Shown here: positions 53,269 to 62,200 of the stretch, piece after piece
Position numbering within the stretch: the stretch's first letter is position 1
Layout of the letters: every line of letters starts with the position of its first letter
Notes under the pieces: generated by a model
Told to the model about the DNA's origin: nothing
Databases searched by the model: none
The model's input: only the letters and a program-made list of their open reading frames with translations
Position numbers and translations under genes: made by a program
NCBI GenBank assembly: GCA_963712825.1
Contig: CAVQJP010000024.1
Span: 372,001-436,000 of the forward strand
Direction of reading: 5' to 3'
DNA: 64,000 bases
Source: AP-15 sp963712825
GTDB taxonomy: Bacteria; Pseudomonadota; Alphaproteobacteria; ATCC43930; CGMCC-115725

Positions 53269-54105
53269 ATGCGGCAAATCTGCCGATCACTGAAGGCCGC
53301 AGCGGCGCGCCTGGCCGTCGCACTGGCGGCGATCGCCGCAGTGACGCATCCGGCCTGGGCGCAGCAGTCGCCGGCGTTGCCCGGGTTGCCGCCGCTGCCC
53401 CCGGCGCCGAGCTTGCCCGTCCCTGGACCGCAGGTGATCGTCACACCCTATCTGTGGCTTGCGGGCATCAACACGGCGATCAGCACGCCATTGGCGCGGG
53501 CGCCGACGGTCGACACCAGTGTCGGCGCCTTTCAGCTGCTCGGGCATCTCAATGCCGTGCCGTTTATGGGATCCGTCGAGCTCCGCGACGGACCCTTCAG
53601 CCTGCTTGGCGACGTGTTGCATGTTCCGCTCGGCGCCAACGTCACCACCCGCAATATATTTTATCATGGCGGCAACGCCTCGCTGACGACGAATATCGGG
53701 ACGGCATTGTTTCTTTGGCACGCTGTCGACAGTCCGGTTCAGTCGCTCGACACTGGCCTCGGCTTTCGCGCCTGGGGAGTTTCGAGCGGGCTGACCTTGA
53801 ATGGCAGGCTGTTGCCGACGGCAAATGCGACGCGCACCGCCGACTGGGCCGACCCGCTGGTCGCCGCCCGCTATCACCGCGAGCTCGGCGACGGGTTCGG
53901 CTTGACGGCCTATGGCGATGTCGGCGGTTTCGGTGTCGCGGCACACGTCGACTGGCAGGTCGTCGGCACGCTCGACTATGCCTTGAAGCAGTGGGCGACG
54001 CTGCGTCTCGGCTACCGCAGCCTCAATGTCACGGCGAGTGGCAGCACGCTTGGCTACGACGTGCATATGAAAGGTCCGGTCATTGCCGCCGATTTTCGCT
54101 TTTAA
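53269..54105 (+). CDS. Outer-membrane beta-barrel protein, hypothetical
   Basis: This protein of about 278 residues has a signal peptide (AAARLAVALAAIAAVTHPAWA), a proline-rich linker (LPGLPPLPPAPSLPVPGP), and then alternating aromatic/polar strands such as VIVTPYLWLAGINTAIS, RHELGDG-like turns, LRLGYRSLNVTAS and a C-terminal VIAADFRF. The final phenylalanine is the signal for outer-membrane insertion. It resembles the uncharacterised barrel proteins that begin with a TPYLWL motif. The start at 53269 is favoured by the signal peptide and by GAGG upstream. An ATG at 53089 with GGGAG is open in the same frame and would bury the signal peptide. Confidence 0.75.
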   Translation: MRQICRSLKAAAARLAVALAAIAAVTHPAWAQQSPALPGLPPLPPAPSLPVPGPQVIVTPYLWLAGINTAISTPLARAPTVDTSVGAFQLLGHLNAVPFMGSVELRDGPFSLLGDVLHVPLGANVTTRNIFYHGGNASLTTNIGTALFLWHAVDSPVQSLDTGLGFRAWGVSSGLTLNGRLLPTANATRTADWADPLVAARYHRELGDGFGLTAYGDVGGFGVAAHVDWQVVGTLDYALKQWATLRLGYRSLNVTASGSTLGYDVHMKGPVIAADFRF

Positions 54106-54473
54106 CCGGGCGAGCAGCGCAATGGAGGCCGCCGTTCCCGGCATGGAGCGGATCCCCGGCGGGAGGACTGGCTCGCCGGGATCAGCGACGACCACCGGCG
54201 GCTGTGTTTTGCGCTCGCTTCGGGCACGGTCCCGCCGGCATGCCCGGCATCCCTGCCTGCTCGACGCAGGATGGCGGTCTCCTGCTGCGTCGCGACGCCC
54301 TTTGTTGTACGCTTCCTTTGTCAGCGGCGGCGGGGTCTGCAACCCGGGCGGAAGATCGCCCTTCGGCGCCATTGTGACAAGCGAATTGACGCTCGGACTT
54401 TTCGCGAGGCGGCAGGGCAGTTGCCTTTGTTCTTGAATAGGGACTCAACCGGGAGCAAAGCGGGAGAGAGCCG
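54106..54473. other. Intergenic stretch with no convincing gene
   Basis: These 368 bases contain only short frames. One plus-strand frame reads DWLAGISDDHRRLCFALASG and might be a remnant, but it has no start with a ribosome-binding site and no recognised family. GGGAG and GAGAG at 54462-54470 belong to the next gene. No clear promoter was found. Confidence 0.4.
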
Positions 54474-54480
54474 ATGAGAC

Positions 54481-55233
54481 GTGCCGTTGTTGCGGACGAC
54501 CGTCCGAACCCCGAGATCGAAAGCGCCGTCCGAGCCGCCCTCTGCACCCGTCGGGTTTGCGCGCCGCGCGGGCTCGTTTTTGCTGCGGGAATTTCTCGAA
54601 ATCCTGCCGCCGACAATCTTCTTTGTTGTCGGCTTCAACCTGATCTTGCTGACGACAAACCTGATTCTCGCCGATTACGGCGAACAGTTCAGCAGCTACC
54701 TCTTGGCGACGGTCGCGGCATTCGTTGTCGGAAAGGCGGTGCTGGTCGCCAATGCGCTGCGCTCGATCCGCCATTACGACCGGGCGCCATTGATCCGACC
54801 GATCTTGTACAAGACATTTTTCTACTGGGCCATGGTGTTCATTGCCCGCCTGCTCGAACATTGGATCAAGTACCTGGCCGCGCGCCATCCGCTCGGCACC
54901 TTTGTGCCGCACATGGTCGCGACCTTTTCGTGGGATCGCTTTATCGCGATCCAGCTCTGGATATTCGTCCTGTTCCTGATTTACGTGACTGCGACCGAGC
55001 TCAATCATTTGTTCGGCGAGGGCGAGCTGCGGCACATCCTTCTCACCAGCCGACCGTCGGAACTGCCGCTCAACCGGCGGCAGCAAATCCGCGAGCTGGT
55101 CCGGCTGAGCCAGCTTGCCGACACGCATTCGGTCGAGGAATTCCGCGATCCGGCCAGTGTCGCGCATGCCCAGCTGATCGATATCGTGCGCCGGCTCGCC
55201 GCTGAACCGCGGTCGCACCGATCGGCGCAATAA
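54481..55233 (+). CDS. Integral membrane protein of unknown function
   Basis: The 250-residue protein has four hydrophobic segments: FLEILPPTIFFVVGFNLILL, YLLATVAAFVVGKAVLVA, a weaker one near FFYWAMVFIARLLEH, and FIAIQLWIFVLFLIYVTATE. A soluble end follows with LPLNRRQQIRELVRLSQLAD. The frame starts at a GTG at 54481. However, the best ribosome-binding site (GGGAG) is 7 bases before an ATG at 54474 in a different frame, whose first codons (RRAVVADDRPNPEIESAVRA) also look protein-like. A lost base near the start is possible. A DUF202 gene follows 55 bp downstream, probably in the same operon. Confidence 0.75.
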   Translation: MPLLRTTVRTPRSKAPSEPPSAPVGFARRAGSFLLREFLEILPPTIFFVVGFNLILLTTNLILADYGEQFSSYLLATVAAFVVGKAVLVANALRSIRHYDRAPLIRPILYKTFFYWAMVFIARLLEHWIKYLAARHPLGTFVPHMVATFSWDRFIAIQLWIFVLFLIYVTATELNHLFGEGELRHILLTSRPSELPLNRRQQIRELVRLSQLADTHSVEEFRDPASVAHAQLIDIVRRLAAEPRSHRSAQ

Positions 55234-55288
55234 GAATGACGGCGAGCACCCGAGGCCGGCAAGATCGGTGGCTAAAGGCTTAAGAGAT

Positions 55289-55732
55289 ATGGCAGATGCG
55301 CCTCCGGCCCCCATTGCAGAACGATTTCAAGTTCGGGTCACCTCCGACAGCCATTTTGCCTGGCTGCGCACCCGTCTCGCGCTCGAGCGCACGATGATGT
55401 CGTGGGTGCGCACGGCGGTCTCGCTGATCGGCTTTGGTTTTGTGATCGTTCAGTTCTTCGAGCGTATGCAGCAGATGCCCGGGGTCCGCCCTGCCGAATA
55501 TCCCCATGCGGCGGAATATTTTGGTTTGGCGCTGATTGCCTGTGGTGTCCTGGCGCTCGTCATTTCGATTTGGCAGTACTGGTGGACAATTCGTTACATG
55601 TGGGGCGGTTCGTTCGCTCCCCTCGCCGGTATGACACAGGAAGGCAAGCAGTCGCCGGTGATCGCGGTCGCCATTCTGCTGCTTTTGATCGGGGTGTTCG
55701 CGTTTTCTGCGGTGCTGCTGCGTCTCTTTTAG
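55289..55732 (+). CDS. DUF202 (YidH-like) membrane protein
   Basis: The protein of about 147 residues matches the DUF202 family by FAWLRTRLALERTMMSWVRT and SLIGFGFVIVQFF, with two further hydrophobic segments (EYFGLALIACGVLALVISI and VIAVAILLLLIGVFAFSAVL). YidH and relatives are small inner-membrane proteins of unknown function. A GTG at 55268 gives seven extra residues; the ATG at 55289 is preferred as a more natural N terminus, without firm evidence from the ribosome-binding site. It pairs with the preceding membrane protein gene. Confidence 0.85.
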   Translation: MADAPPAPIAERFQVRVTSDSHFAWLRTRLALERTMMSWVRTAVSLIGFGFVIVQFFERMQQMPGVRPAEYPHAAEYFGLALIACGVLALVISIWQYWWTIRYMWGGSFAPLAGMTQEGKQSPVIAVAILLLLIGVFAFSAVLLRLF

Positions 55733-55796
55733 GGCTGGGCTGGAGCACGCCCAACGTAGTTTCCAAAGTCACCGGACCAACCGAGGGGAGATGGCA

Positions 55797-57335
55797 ATGG
55801 CCGAGACAAAGAAGCCCAACATCGTCGTCATCTGGGGCGACGACATCGGCATGACCAATTTGAGCTGCTACAGCGACGGGTTGATGGGCTATCAGACGCC
55901 CAATATCGACCGCATCGCCAAAGAAGGGATGCGTTTCACCGACTGCTATGCCGAGCAGAGCTGCACCGCCGGACGCGCCTCGTTCCTCACTGGTCAGCAT
56001 GGACTGCGCACCGGGATGACCAAGGTCGGCCTGCCCGGCGCCTCGCTTGGTTTGCAGAAAGAAGACCCGACGATCGCCGAATTGCTGAAGCCGTTGGGCT
56101 ACGCGACGGCCCAGATCGGCAAGAACCACCTCGGCGACCGCAACGAATTTCTGCCGACGGCCCACGGCTTTGACGAGTTCTACGGCAATTTATATCACCT
56201 CAACGCCGAGGAAGAACCGGAACTGCCCGATTACCCAAACGAAGCGCAGTTTCCGGCTTTTCGCGAGAGATTCGGCCCCCGCGGCGTCCTGGAATGCAAG
56301 GCCAGCGCCACCGACGACGCCACCGTCGACCCGCGGTTCGGCAGGGTCGGCAAGCAGACCATTCACGACACTGGTCCGCTGACAACAAAGCGCATGGAAA
56401 CGATCGACGACGACATCGCCGCGCGCGCTGCCGATTACATCAAGCGCCAGGTCGCCGCCAGCAAGCCCTTTTTTCTGTGGGTCAACTTCACGCATATGCA
56501 TTTGCGCACGCATGTGAAGCCGGAGAGCCGAGGCCAATCGGGCCGCTGGCAGAGCGTGTACCACGACGTGATGATCGACCACGACAAAAACGTCGGCACC
56601 GTCCTGAAAGCGCTTGACGACGCCGGCATCGCCGACGACACCTTTGTTCTGTACTCGACCGACAACGGGCCGCATATGAATTCATGGCCCGACGGCGCGA
56701 TGACGCCTTTCCGCAACGAGAAGAATTCGAACTGGGAAGGCGCCTATCGGGTCCCGGCGATTGTTCGCTGGTCCGGCAAGGTCAAGCCCGGCGTCGTGTC
56801 GAACGAGATTGTAGGTCACCACGACTGGCTGCCGACGATCCTCGCCATGGCCGGCGACGCCGACGTGACCGACAAATTGCGCAAGGGCCACACGATCGGG
56901 GACATGACCTACAAGGTCCACCTCGACGGCTATAATTTGGTGCCCTACCTGACCGGCGAGGCGGCGAAGAGCCCGCGGGTCTCGTTCATCTACTGCAACG
57001 ACGACCAGCGGGTTGTCGGACTGCGGTATGACAACTGGAAGATCGTCTTTGAGGAACAGCGTGTACCCGGGACGTTGCAGATCTGGGCCGAGCCCTTCAC
57101 CACGCTTCGCGTGCCCAAGATTTTCAATCTTCGCACCGACCCCTTTGAGCGCGCCGACATCACCTCGAACACTTATTACGACTGGCTGATCGATCACGTC
57201 TACTTGCTGGTGCCGGCTCAGGCTTATATCGGCGAATTTCTCGCCACTTTCGCCGAGTACCCGCAACGCCAGAAGGCCGCCAGCTTTAATCTCGACGACG
57301 TGCTCCGCAGACTGCAGGAGGGCGCCAACAAATAA
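55797..57335 (+). CDS. Arylsulfatase (formylglycine-dependent sulfatase)
   Basis: The protein of about 512 residues carries the type I sulfatase signature C56-T-A-G-R60 (CTAGRASFLTGQ), in which C56 would be converted to formylglycine. The residue usually proline is alanine here, a recognised variant (C-x-A-x-R). Metal ligands include D15/D16 (WGDDIG) and a distal D-N pair in STDNGPH. K-N-H in IGKNHLGD also fits. There is no signal peptide, so the enzyme is probably cytoplasmic. GGGGAG lies 6 bases before the ATG at 55797; an ATG two codons earlier is less well placed. Natural substrate unknown. No sulfatase-modifying enzyme gene is in the window. Confidence 0.92.
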   Translation: MAETKKPNIVVIWGDDIGMTNLSCYSDGLMGYQTPNIDRIAKEGMRFTDCYAEQSCTAGRASFLTGQHGLRTGMTKVGLPGASLGLQKEDPTIAELLKPLGYATAQIGKNHLGDRNEFLPTAHGFDEFYGNLYHLNAEEEPELPDYPNEAQFPAFRERFGPRGVLECKASATDDATVDPRFGRVGKQTIHDTGPLTTKRMETIDDDIAARAADYIKRQVAASKPFFLWVNFTHMHLRTHVKPESRGQSGRWQSVYHDVMIDHDKNVGTVLKALDDAGIADDTFVLYSTDNGPHMNSWPDGAMTPFRNEKNSNWEGAYRVPAIVRWSGKVKPGVVSNEIVGHHDWLPTILAMAGDADVTDKLRKGHTIGDMTYKVHLDGYNLVPYLTGEAAKSPRVSFIYCNDDQRVVGLRYDNWKIVFEEQRVPGTLQIWAEPFTTLRVPKIFNLRTDPFERADITSNTYYDWLIDHVYLLVPAQAYIGEFLATFAEYPQRQKAASFNLDDVLRRLQEGANK

Positions 57336-57470
57336 TACGGCAAGCCGGATGCAAGTGGCCGGTCGGCGCTTCCGGCCGACGACCGGGTGCGGCCGTGGAG
57401 ATCGATCTCAGTGTCGCGAGCTTGTCACGAAACGGATTAATCCTCACGCTCGAATACAGGGGAGTTCATT

Positions 57471-58238
57471 ATGCCGTTAAAGGACAAGGTCGCCATCGTC
57501 ACCGGCGGCAACAGCGGGATCGGCCAGGCGGTCGTTCTCGAGCTGGCTCGCCTCGGCGCCAACGTCGTCATCGATTACGTCTGTCACCCCGAGGCGACGG
57601 CGGCGCTGGAGCAGGAGGTCGCCCGGCTCGGCGATCAGGCGCTCGGCGTCAAAGCCGATGTCGGCAAGCTTGGCGACCTGCAGATGCTGGTCGACAAGGC
57701 GGTGAGCCGGTTCGGGCGGGTCGACATCCTGGTCAACAACGCCGGCGTCGAGACCCGCACCTCGATCCTCGACACGGCCGAGGACCAATATGACAAGGTA
57801 ATGGCGGTAAATCTCAAAAGCGCGTTTTTCGGCACGCAGATCGCGGCCCGGCAAATGATCAAGCAGGGCGGCGGCGGCCGCATCGTCAACATCAGCTCGG
57901 TCCATGAGGATTGGCCGATGCCGGGGAATACCGCGTATTGCCTGTCCAAGGGCGGGATGCGGATGCTGACCCGGACCGCGGGGGTCGAGCTCGCCCCGCA
58001 CGATATCCTTGTCATCGGGGTGGCGCCCGGCGCCGTTGCGACGCCGATCAATCTCGGGACGACGGACGATCCGGCCAAACTCGCCCGGCTTAACGCCGCG
58101 ATACCGTTGCGGCGGATGGCGCGCCCCGAGGAGGTTGCCGCCGTCGTCGGCTTCGCCGCCGGACCGGGTGCCGGCTATCTGACGGCGACCACGATCTTTG
58201 CCGATGGCGGGCTCATGCAGAACAGCGTCGGTCTTTAA
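57471..58238 (+). CDS. SDR-family oxidoreductase (glucose 1-dehydrogenase-like)
   Basis: The 255-residue classical short-chain dehydrogenase has TGGNSGIG (residues 11-18) for the cofactor, NNAG (89-92), N114, S143, and the catalytic Y156 and K160 (AYCLSKGG), plus VAPGAVATPIN after strand 6. The C terminus GYLTATTIFADGGLMQN is typical of the glucose 1-dehydrogenase/3-oxoacyl reductase subgroup. Residues D35-Y36 after strand 2 suggest NAD preference. GGGGAG precedes the ATG by 8 bases. It follows the sulfatase by 135 bp with a small hairpin (GTCGGC/GCCGAC, 57362-57380) between. Substrate unknown. Confidence 0.92.
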   Translation: MPLKDKVAIVTGGNSGIGQAVVLELARLGANVVIDYVCHPEATAALEQEVARLGDQALGVKADVGKLGDLQMLVDKAVSRFGRVDILVNNAGVETRTSILDTAEDQYDKVMAVNLKSAFFGTQIAARQMIKQGGGGRIVNISSVHEDWPMPGNTAYCLSKGGMRMLTRTAGVELAPHDILVIGVAPGAVATPINLGTTDDPAKLARLNAAIPLRRMARPEEVAAVVGFAAGPGAGYLTATTIFADGGLMQNSVGL

Positions 58239-58396
58239 TGTTCGGCATCGCCGAGGTCAGCGTCGGTTTTGCCAAAAATGCATAGTCCCGCGGCGGCGAG
58301 CGGGCTATCTGTCGGACGGATTGACGCGCGCGGCGGGGAGCACGAAACTCGCGGCACCGGATCAAAGCGGCGGGAACCGCCCCGGGGGAGCTTGCC

Positions 58397-60094
58397 ATGA
58401 CCAATTTATCCGAACCGCCGGTGCTGGCCCGGGCGGCGGCGCGGCGCTCGCGGCGCGTCTCGGCGATATGGGTGATCCCGCTGGTGGCGGTGGCGATCGG
58501 CGCGTGGCTCGCCTGGGACACCTTGTCGAAGCAGGGGCCAACGATCACCGTTACCTTCAATTCCGCCGAGGGGCTGCAGCCGGGCCAGTCGCAGCTCAAG
58601 TTCAAGGACATCGTCTTTGGCACGGTCAAGAGCCTCGAATTGGCGCCCAGCCACGGCGACGTTATCGTCACGATTGCGACGACCCGTGAGGCCGAGCCGC
58701 TGTTGACCAGCAAAACCGTATTCTGGGTGGTCAAGCCGCGGCTGTTTGCCGGCGGCGTCTCCGGTCTGGAGACCTTGCTGTCGGGGAGCTATGTCGGAAT
58801 GCTGCCCGGCACCACCGCCGGCAAGGCGCAGCGTGCGTTTACGGGGCGCGAGGACCCGCCGATCCTCAGCGAGCATGTTCCCGGCCACATCTTTTTGCTG
58901 AAGGCGAAGCGCCTGGGCTCGATCTCGCTCGGCTCGCCGATCTTCTACCGCGATCTTAGCGTCGGCGAGGTGCTGGGCTGGGACATCGCCGACATGGCGC
59001 AATACGTGACAATCCACGCCTTTGTCCGGGCTCCCTATGACGGCTATGTCAACGACGAAACCCAATTCTGGAACGCCTCCGGGCTGTCGATCAAGCTCGC
59101 CGGGACCGGGCTCCAGATCCAGCTCAAATCGTTGAAGGCGATGTTGCTCGGCGGCATTGCCTTTGAAACCCCCGACCAGGAGGCTCGCGCCAAGGTTGCG
59201 AGCCTCGAAGACCATGTCTTTCCGCTGTTCGCCGACCGCGACACCGCTCAGGCCGCCTCCTACACCCATAAAATTCTGGTCCTGTCGTATTTTCCGGGGT
59301 CGGTCAACGGGCTTGGCCCGGGCTCGCCGGTGACGGTGCACGGCCTCGCCGTGGGCCACGTCACCGATGTCAAGCTCACCTACGACAAGGCGACCGACCG
59401 GGTATTGGCGCCGGTTCGCTACGAAATCGAGCCCGAACGCATCGTTGGTGTCGGCGTCCGGCTTTACCAGAATGAGGCCGAAGCGGTCGATGCGCTGGTC
59501 AAGCAGGGGCTGCGTGCGACGTTGCAGAGCGCCAGCCTGATTACCGGCCAGCAGCAAATCGCCCTCGACTTTCTGCCCAAGGCGCCGCCGGTCGAGGTCA
59601 CGATGCAGGACGATTATTTCGTCTTGCCGACCGCCGAGGCGGGCGGCTTTGCCGGCCTGCAAGCCTCCGTAAATACTTTGTTGGACAAGGTCAACACGAT
59701 CCCGTTTGACCAGATCGGCCAAAGCCTCGATGGTCTGCTGAAATCGACCAACGACCTGGTGAGCGGGCCTCAGTTGCGCGAGTCCCTGACTAAGCTCGCC
59801 GCGACGCTCGCAATGGCCGAAACCTTTACCCGCAACCTCAACAGCGGCACCGCCCCGGCCTTCAAGGAATTGCCCGCGATGGCGACCCAGCTGCAAAAAA
59901 CCGTGACCAGCGCCAACAAGCTCTTGGTGTCGCTCGACAGCGGCTATGGCGACAACACCAAGTTCAACCGAGACATGGAACGGCTGCTGGTGCAGACCAA
60001 CGACGCGGTCAGCTCCATCCGGGCACTGGCTGACCTGCTGTCGCGCCACCCCGAGGCGCTGATCAAGGGCCGGCCGGCGGGTGGGGTCGAATGA
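58397..60094 (+). CDS. pqiB: PqiB, MCE-domain intermembrane transport protein
   Basis: The 565-residue protein has a single N-terminal membrane helix (SAIWVIPLVAVAIGAWLAW) followed by three MCE (MlaD-like) domains: about residues 45-140 (ITVTFNSAEGLQPGQSQLKF), 160-270 (GSPIFYRDLSVGEVLGW) and 285-400 (GSPVTVHGLAVGHVTDVKL), then a long helical end with repeated hydrophobic heptads. In E. coli, PqiB hexamers stack into a needle that carries lipids across the periplasm. GGGGGAG lies 6 bases before the ATG. It overlaps pqiC by 4 bp and begins a pqiB-pqiC-pqiA operon. Confidence 0.94.
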   Translation: MTNLSEPPVLARAAARRSRRVSAIWVIPLVAVAIGAWLAWDTLSKQGPTITVTFNSAEGLQPGQSQLKFKDIVFGTVKSLELAPSHGDVIVTIATTREAEPLLTSKTVFWVVKPRLFAGGVSGLETLLSGSYVGMLPGTTAGKAQRAFTGREDPPILSEHVPGHIFLLKAKRLGSISLGSPIFYRDLSVGEVLGWDIADMAQYVTIHAFVRAPYDGYVNDETQFWNASGLSIKLAGTGLQIQLKSLKAMLLGGIAFETPDQEARAKVASLEDHVFPLFADRDTAQAASYTHKILVLSYFPGSVNGLGPGSPVTVHGLAVGHVTDVKLTYDKATDRVLAPVRYEIEPERIVGVGVRLYQNEAEAVDALVKQGLRATLQSASLITGQQQIALDFLPKAPPVEVTMQDDYFVLPTAEAGGFAGLQASVNTLLDKVNTIPFDQIGQSLDGLLKSTNDLVSGPQLRESLTKLAATLAMAETFTRNLNSGTAPAFKELPAMATQLQKTVTSANKLLVSLDSGYGDNTKFNRDMERLLVQTNDAVSSIRALADLLSRHPEALIKGRPAGGVE

Positions 60095-60690
60095 CCCGGA
60101 GACGCTTGCGCTTGGGTCGGCCGGCGGTCGCGGCGCTCGCGCTCGCGGCGGCGCTCGCCGGCTGCTCGTCGCCCGACCCGGTGCTGTACACGGTCGCAAC
60201 CGTACCCGGCGCGGCGCAGGCTGCCGGCCCGCGCGTTGTGCTGGTGCAGCAGATCGCGGTCGCCCATTTTCTTGAACGCTCGCAGATCGTGCGCTCGTCG
60301 GAGAACTACCGGCTCGACGTGATGTCGAACGACTGGTGGGGCGAGCCGCTGCCGGCGATGCTGAACCGGATCCTGGTTGAAGAGCTCGGCCAGCGGCTGC
60401 CGCAAAGCACCGTCATCGCCGACAATGGTGCGGTGTCGGCGCGGCCCGATGCGACCGTCGAGGTCAACATCCAGCGGCTCGACGAGGACGCCGCCGGCAG
60501 GCTCGTGCTGCAGGCCCAGGTGGCGGTGCGCGCCACCGGCCAGACCCAGCCCGAATTGCGCAGCTTCCGCTATGTCGTGCCGCCGCCGGCGCCGGGTGTC
60601 CCGGGCGAGGTCGCTGCGATCAGCGCCGCGGTCGGCCGGCTCGCCGACGGCGTCGCACCGCTCTTGACGACCCTTCCGGTCCGCGGGTGA
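60091..60690 (+). CDS. pqiC: PqiC, ABC-type transport auxiliary lipoprotein
   Basis: The 199-residue lipoprotein has an arginine-rich start and a lipobox LAGC (C25), followed by PDPVLYTVATVPGA, RVVLVQQIAVAHFLERSQIV and DWWGEPLPAMLNRILVEELG, the signature of the PqiC/YmbA family. It sits in the outer membrane and is thought to receive the PqiB needle. The start overlaps the pqiB stop (ATGA), and the end overlaps pqiA (GTGA). Confidence 0.92.
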   Translation: MTRRRLRLGRPAVAALALAAALAGCSSPDPVLYTVATVPGAAQAAGPRVVLVQQIAVAHFLERSQIVRSSENYRLDVMSNDWWGEPLPAMLNRILVEELGQRLPQSTVIADNGAVSARPDATVEVNIQRLDEDAAGRLVLQAQVAVRATGQTQPELRSFRYVVPPPAPGVPGEVAAISAAVGRLADGVAPLLTTLPVRG

Positions 60691-61988
60691 ACCCGCCCCG
60701 CTTTGCCTCCACCGTCGCCGAGGCTGCCCCGGCGCAGCTGCGCGAATGTCCGGGCTGCGGGCTGCTGCAGCAGGTGCCGGCGCTGGCTCCCGGCCACTCG
60801 GCCTATTGCGCGCGCTGCCCGACCATCCTGCGCCGGGTCTCGACCCGTCGCCTCGAGCACATGGCGGCCCTGGCCGTGGCGGCGCTGGTGCTGCTCGTCG
60901 TCATGTGCAGCACGGCGCTGATGAGCGTCGAGACTGCGGGCATCCGCCATGTCGCCGACCTGTTTTCGGGACCCGAGGAGCTGGTGCGCCAGAACATGGC
61001 GCCGCTCGGGCTCGTCGTGATCTTTGTGACCGTGCTGGCGCCGCTCGTCCGGCTTCTCGGCACCCTCTACGTGCTGGTGCGCGCCCACGAGCGGCGTCCG
61101 CCGCGCCATTTGCGCCGGGTTTTCGCGTTGTCCGAAAGACTGCGGCCGTGGTCGATGATCGAAGTTTTTGTGCTCGGCGTCTTTGTCGCCTATGTCAAGC
61201 TCGGCGATCTCGTCACGATCGGGCTGCGCACCGGGGTCTTCGCCTTGTTGGCGCTGACGGTCGTGCTGGTATGGCTCGACAGCGCGCTCGACCGCGAGGC
61301 GGTGTGGCAGCGGCTCGACCATGGCGACGATCCCGATGCGGTTGCCGGCGGCGCATCGGCCGATGCCGTCGGCTGCGACACCTGCGGCCTCGTCTGTGCG
61401 CCCGAGCCCGGCCAGGGGCACTGTCCGCGCTGCGACGGCGCGCTGCACCCCCGCCGGCGCAACAGCATCCAGCGCACGTGGGCGCTCGTGATCGCCGCAG
61501 CGATCCTTTACATCCCGGCCAATTACTATCCGGTGCTGAGCGTGGTGCAACTCGGCGCCGGCAAGCCGAGCACGATCCTCGGCGGCGTCGAGGAATTGCT
61601 GACGGCACGCCAATACCCGCTCGCCGCCCTCGTCTTTTTCGCCAGCATCGCGGTGCCGATGCTGAAGCTTGTCGGGCTCTCGGGCATGCTGCTGGCAACC
61701 CAGACCGGGCGCGCCGGCTGGCTGCGCGACCGCACCCGGCTCTATCACGTCGTGCGCTTTATCGGGCGCTGGTCGATGATCGACATCTTTATGGAGTCGC
61801 TGCTCGGCGCGCTCGTCACGTTTGGCGCGGTGATTACGATCCAGCCCGGCGTCGGCGCGCTCGCCTTTTGCGCCGTCGTGATCCTGACCATGTTCGCCGC
61901 CGAGACTTTCGACCCCCGCCTGATGTGGGACGCCGCCGCTCCCCGCACCTCGCCTTCGGCAATCCCGGCCGGCGTGATCGGTCATTGA
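60687..61988 (+). CDS. pqiA: PqiA, integral membrane protein of the Pqi lipid transport system
   Basis: The 433-residue protein has two PqiA domains, each opened by a zinc-ribbon: CPGCG...CARC near the N terminus and CDTCG...CPRC around residues 230-250. Eight membrane segments follow in two groups of four, with the repeated motif LRPWSMIEVFVLG and IGRWSMIDIFMES. The GTG start overlaps the pqiC stop. In E. coli the order is pqiA-pqiB-pqiC; here pqiA comes last. It should form the inner-membrane part of the lipid pathway with PqiB. Confidence 0.93.
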   Translation: MNPPRFASTVAEAAPAQLRECPGCGLLQQVPALAPGHSAYCARCPTILRRVSTRRLEHMAALAVAALVLLVVMCSTALMSVETAGIRHVADLFSGPEELVRQNMAPLGLVVIFVTVLAPLVRLLGTLYVLVRAHERRPPRHLRRVFALSERLRPWSMIEVFVLGVFVAYVKLGDLVTIGLRTGVFALLALTVVLVWLDSALDREAVWQRLDHGDDPDAVAGGASADAVGCDTCGLVCAPEPGQGHCPRCDGALHPRRRNSIQRTWALVIAAAILYIPANYYPVLSVVQLGAGKPSTILGGVEELLTARQYPLAALVFFASIAVPMLKLVGLSGMLLATQTGRAGWLRDRTRLYHVVRFIGRWSMIDIFMESLLGALVTFGAVITIQPGVGALAFCAVVILTMFAAETFDPRLMWDAAAPRTSPSAIPAGVIGH

Positions 61989-62200
61989 AGCGGCGGTTGG
62001 GCGCGCGCTGCTGTCGACCCCCGACTGCGCCCGCGCCCGGCTTGCCGGGCCGCACGCAATCTCAAACGCCCTCGCGGTCGCCGACCGGACCTCGACGCGA
62101 TCTCCCCGACAGCCCGGGAATGACCGGCCCGACGAGCTTGCGCGGGTAGTTCATCCCGCCGGCTGCGGCGAGCTTCAACGCATCGCGTCCGCGCGGCCGC

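Noticed and set aside
57362..57380. Hairpin GTCGGC/GCCGAC after the sulfatase gene as an intrinsic terminator
   Set aside because: The stem is only 6 bp and there is no T run behind it.
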